Shown: piece after piece, positions 6,195 to 7,473 of the stretch
Position numbering within the stretch: the first letter of the stretch is position 1
How the letters are laid out: each line of letters begins with the position of its first letter
Source of the DNA: a bacterium
GTDB lineage: Bacteria; Latescibacterota; UBA2968
Assembly: GCA_027296045.1 (NCBI GenBank)
Contig: JAPUJS010000510.1
Location: 1 to 7,473, forward strand
DNA: 7,473 nt
Direction of reading: 5' to 3'
Translations under genes and position numbers: made by a program
The notes under the pieces: generated by a model
Told to the model about the DNA's origin: nothing
Databases searched by the model: none
Seen by the model: only the letters and a program-made list of their open reading frames with translations

Positions 6195-7473
6195 TCAGGG
6201 GATCGGGATTTTTAAAGCAAAGGTTTCGGAGAGCCACTGATAGTAGAATCGTTCGTTGGTCTGTTGCAAAATCCAGTTGCGCCACTGGTTGGCCAGGCGT
6301 TCGGCCTGGGGGCACCGGTCGGCCATACAGAGGGCGTAGAGGTAGAGGTAGCGCAAAGCAGGATCTTGTTCCTGGGCGCGTCCGTAGAAGCGTGCCGCCC
6401 GGTCAAATTGGCGATCGGCCAGGTTTTGGGCGGCCAGATAGGGCAGGTAGGGGGTTTCGTCATCGCCGGCTTCGAGGCGTTTGTGGACGGCTTTTAGCAG
6501 GTCATCTTGAATGTGCAGGTGCCAGAGCGGGAGGGTGCGAAGGTCGGTTTGTGTGAGCAGGGTGTGGAGGGTCGCAATCCGGGTGCCCTGGTCGGTTTTT
6601 TGTTGATCTTTTGGGGCAAGCGATGCTTCCAGCAGGCGCTGGGCGTCGAAGTAGTCGAGGGTGCGTTCCCGAAGGGCGGGCGGCCAGGCTTTCTGGATGA
6701 AGGCGCTTTGTTCAAAGCGCTCGCGGGTGAGCAGGGGGTTCATCCAGCGGTGGTAGAATTTTTGTTGGGCTTCGCGGTTGAAAAAACCAACCGAGAGACG
6801 CTTGGGATAGTTGTCGGTCAAAGGGGGCGTATTGCGGATGGTTTTTTGGAGGTGGTCGGCATCGGACATGAAGAGGGCACCGAGTTGTTCGGGACGTTCC
6901 AGGCCCAGGGTGCGGAGTTCCTCTTTGACAACCGGGTCGTCCCACTGACGGCGAAAGACGGTTTCAGATTGGGTCCACTGGGCGTTTCGGGTGCCGACGA
7001 GCACCCAGTTGAATCCAGCGCCCGCCCAGAGGGAGGCGTCTTCAAAGGCGTTGCAGAAGGCGTGGATGATGGCCCGTGTATCGTCTGGAGTGAGGTGGTG
7101 GACCGGGAGCCAGTAGGTGCAGATGCCGCCTTCGGAGAGGCGGTCGTAAATGAGCTGGAAATATTCTTGCGAATAGAGGTTGACTACGCCGGCGTGTTTG
7201 GGGGGCGGGGGTTCGCTGGTGATGAGGTCGTAGCGGTTTTCGGTTGTTTGCAGAAAATAGCGGCCGTCGTCGATGGTCACGTGAACCCGGGGGTCGTTTA
7301 AGGGGCGTGTTCTGGGATCGGGGTAGACAATGCGGTTCATTTCCAGGACGTCCCGGGAAATGTCGACCACGTCGATGCGTTTGAGCGAACGGGTGTCGGT
7401 GAGCGCTTTGGCAGTGGAGCCGACGCCGAAACTGATGAGAAGCGCGTTTTGGGGATCGGGGTGCAGGGCAAGG
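6195..7473 (-). CDS. Spermidine-synthase-fold SAM-binding protein (5' end outside the window)
   Basis: The frame is open to the window edge and gives 425 residues; the start is missing. The N-terminal part is a class I methyltransferase/spermidine synthase fold. It has the glycine-rich nucleotide loop ISFGVGSTA (visible residues 13-21), the acidic strand end DVVDIS (34-39), the IDDGRYFL block, and YDLITSEPPPPKHAG (81-95) leading to NLYSQEYFQLI and LSEGGICTYWLP. This matches the spermidine-synthase domain found in fused membrane-type proteins, so a membrane domain may lie upstream. True aminopropyltransferases carry an aspartate-rich Y-D-x-I-x-x-D-x-x-D-P loop. Here it reads S-E-P-P-P-P, so polyamine synthesis is doubtful. 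About 200 C-terminal residues are not part of that fold; LADRQFDRAARFYGRAQEQDP looks like a single TPR-type helix pair. It is the first visible gene of the minus-strand block. Confidence 0.82.
   Translation of the reverse strand, partial: LALHPDPQNALLISFGVGSTAKALTDTRSLKRIDVVDISRDVLEMNRIVYPDPRTRPLNDPRVHVTIDDGRYFLQTTENRYDLITSEPPPPKHAGVVNLYSQEYFQLIYDRLSEGGICTYWLPVHHLTPDDTRAIIHAFCNAFEDASLWAGAGFNWVLVGTRNAQWTQSETVFRRQWDDPVVKEELRTLGLERPEQLGALFMSDADHLQKTIRNTPPLTDNYPKRLSVGFFNREAQQKFYHRWMNPLLTRERFEQSAFIQKAWPPALRERTLDYFDAQRLLEASLAPKDQQKTDQGTRIATLHTLLTQTDLRTLPLWHLHIQDDLLKAVHKRLEAGDDETPYLPYLAAQNLADRQFDRAARFYGRAQEQDPALRYLYLYALCMADRCPQAERLANQWRNWILQQTNERFYYQWLSETFALKIPIP

Noticed and set aside
6148..6315. 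Longer start of the ankyrin gene at 6315
   Set aside because: It would add 56 residues without family character, overlap the upstream gene by 121 bases, and bury the signal peptide inside the protein.
6507..7301. Open frame of 264 codons on the plus strand within the spermidine-synthase-like gene
   Set aside because: The minus frame has family motifs and the plus frame has none. The open frame follows from the strand G bias.
7368..7370. GTG at 7368-7370 as the start of the spermidine-synthase-like gene
   Set aside because: The frame stays open to the window edge and the upstream part holds the SAM-binding loop, so this valine is internal.
1..7473. CRISPR array, tRNA or rRNA genes, complete insertion sequence
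   Set aside because: I saw no short direct repeats with even spacers, no cloverleaf-like sequence, no rRNA-like sequence, and no terminal repeats around the transposase fragment. The only regular repeats are the ankyrin codons.

Overview
The window looks like part of a bacterial chromosome, probably a metagenome-derived genome from a little-cultured lineage. The mix resembles what is seen in Poribacteria-, Latescibacteria- and Planctomycetes-like genomes: a DUF6785/DUF6784 OPT-like membrane protein, a phytanoyl-CoA dioxygenase remnant, a secreted PQQ-type beta-propeller, a secreted ankyrin protein, and a spermidine-synthase-fold protein. No rRNA or other marker gene is present, so this lineage call is an inference.

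Layout. Positions 1-691 are a scarred region. It holds a degenerate IS91-family transposase (19-287) with one in-frame stop and two frame changes. A gene-free stretch (288-478) follows, with an inverted repeat and a weak promoter-like pair. Then comes the orphan 3' end of a phytanoyl-CoA dioxygenase gene (479-691), whose stop codon directly abuts the ATG of the next gene. Positions 692-2647 (+) encode a 651-residue polytopic membrane protein of the DUF6785/DUF6784 type. A 56-base convergent gap separates it from a minus-strand gene block that fills the rest of the window.

The minus-strand block, in transcription order, is: a spermidine-synthase-fold protein (7473-6195, cut by the window edge); an exported ankyrin-repeat protein (6147-4915); an exported PQQ-type beta-propeller protein (4911-3691); and a histidine-bearing polytopic membrane protein (3687-2704). 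The last two junctions are each exactly 3 bases, and the spacer before the ankyrin gene is 47 bases, so this is very likely one operon. Two products are exported, one is an integral membrane protein, and the first may be fused to a membrane domain lying outside the window. That points to a shared job at or outside the cytoplasmic membrane, but no substrate can be read from the sequence.

The plus strand is G-rich across both the plus-strand gene and the minus-strand operon. The transposase remnant does not share this bias. The points most worth a second look are the uncharacterised four-gene operon with its histidine-bearing membrane protein, the altered active-site loop of the spermidine-synthase-like protein, the nine-G tract inside the transporter gene, and the scar formed by the transposase and dioxygenase remnants.
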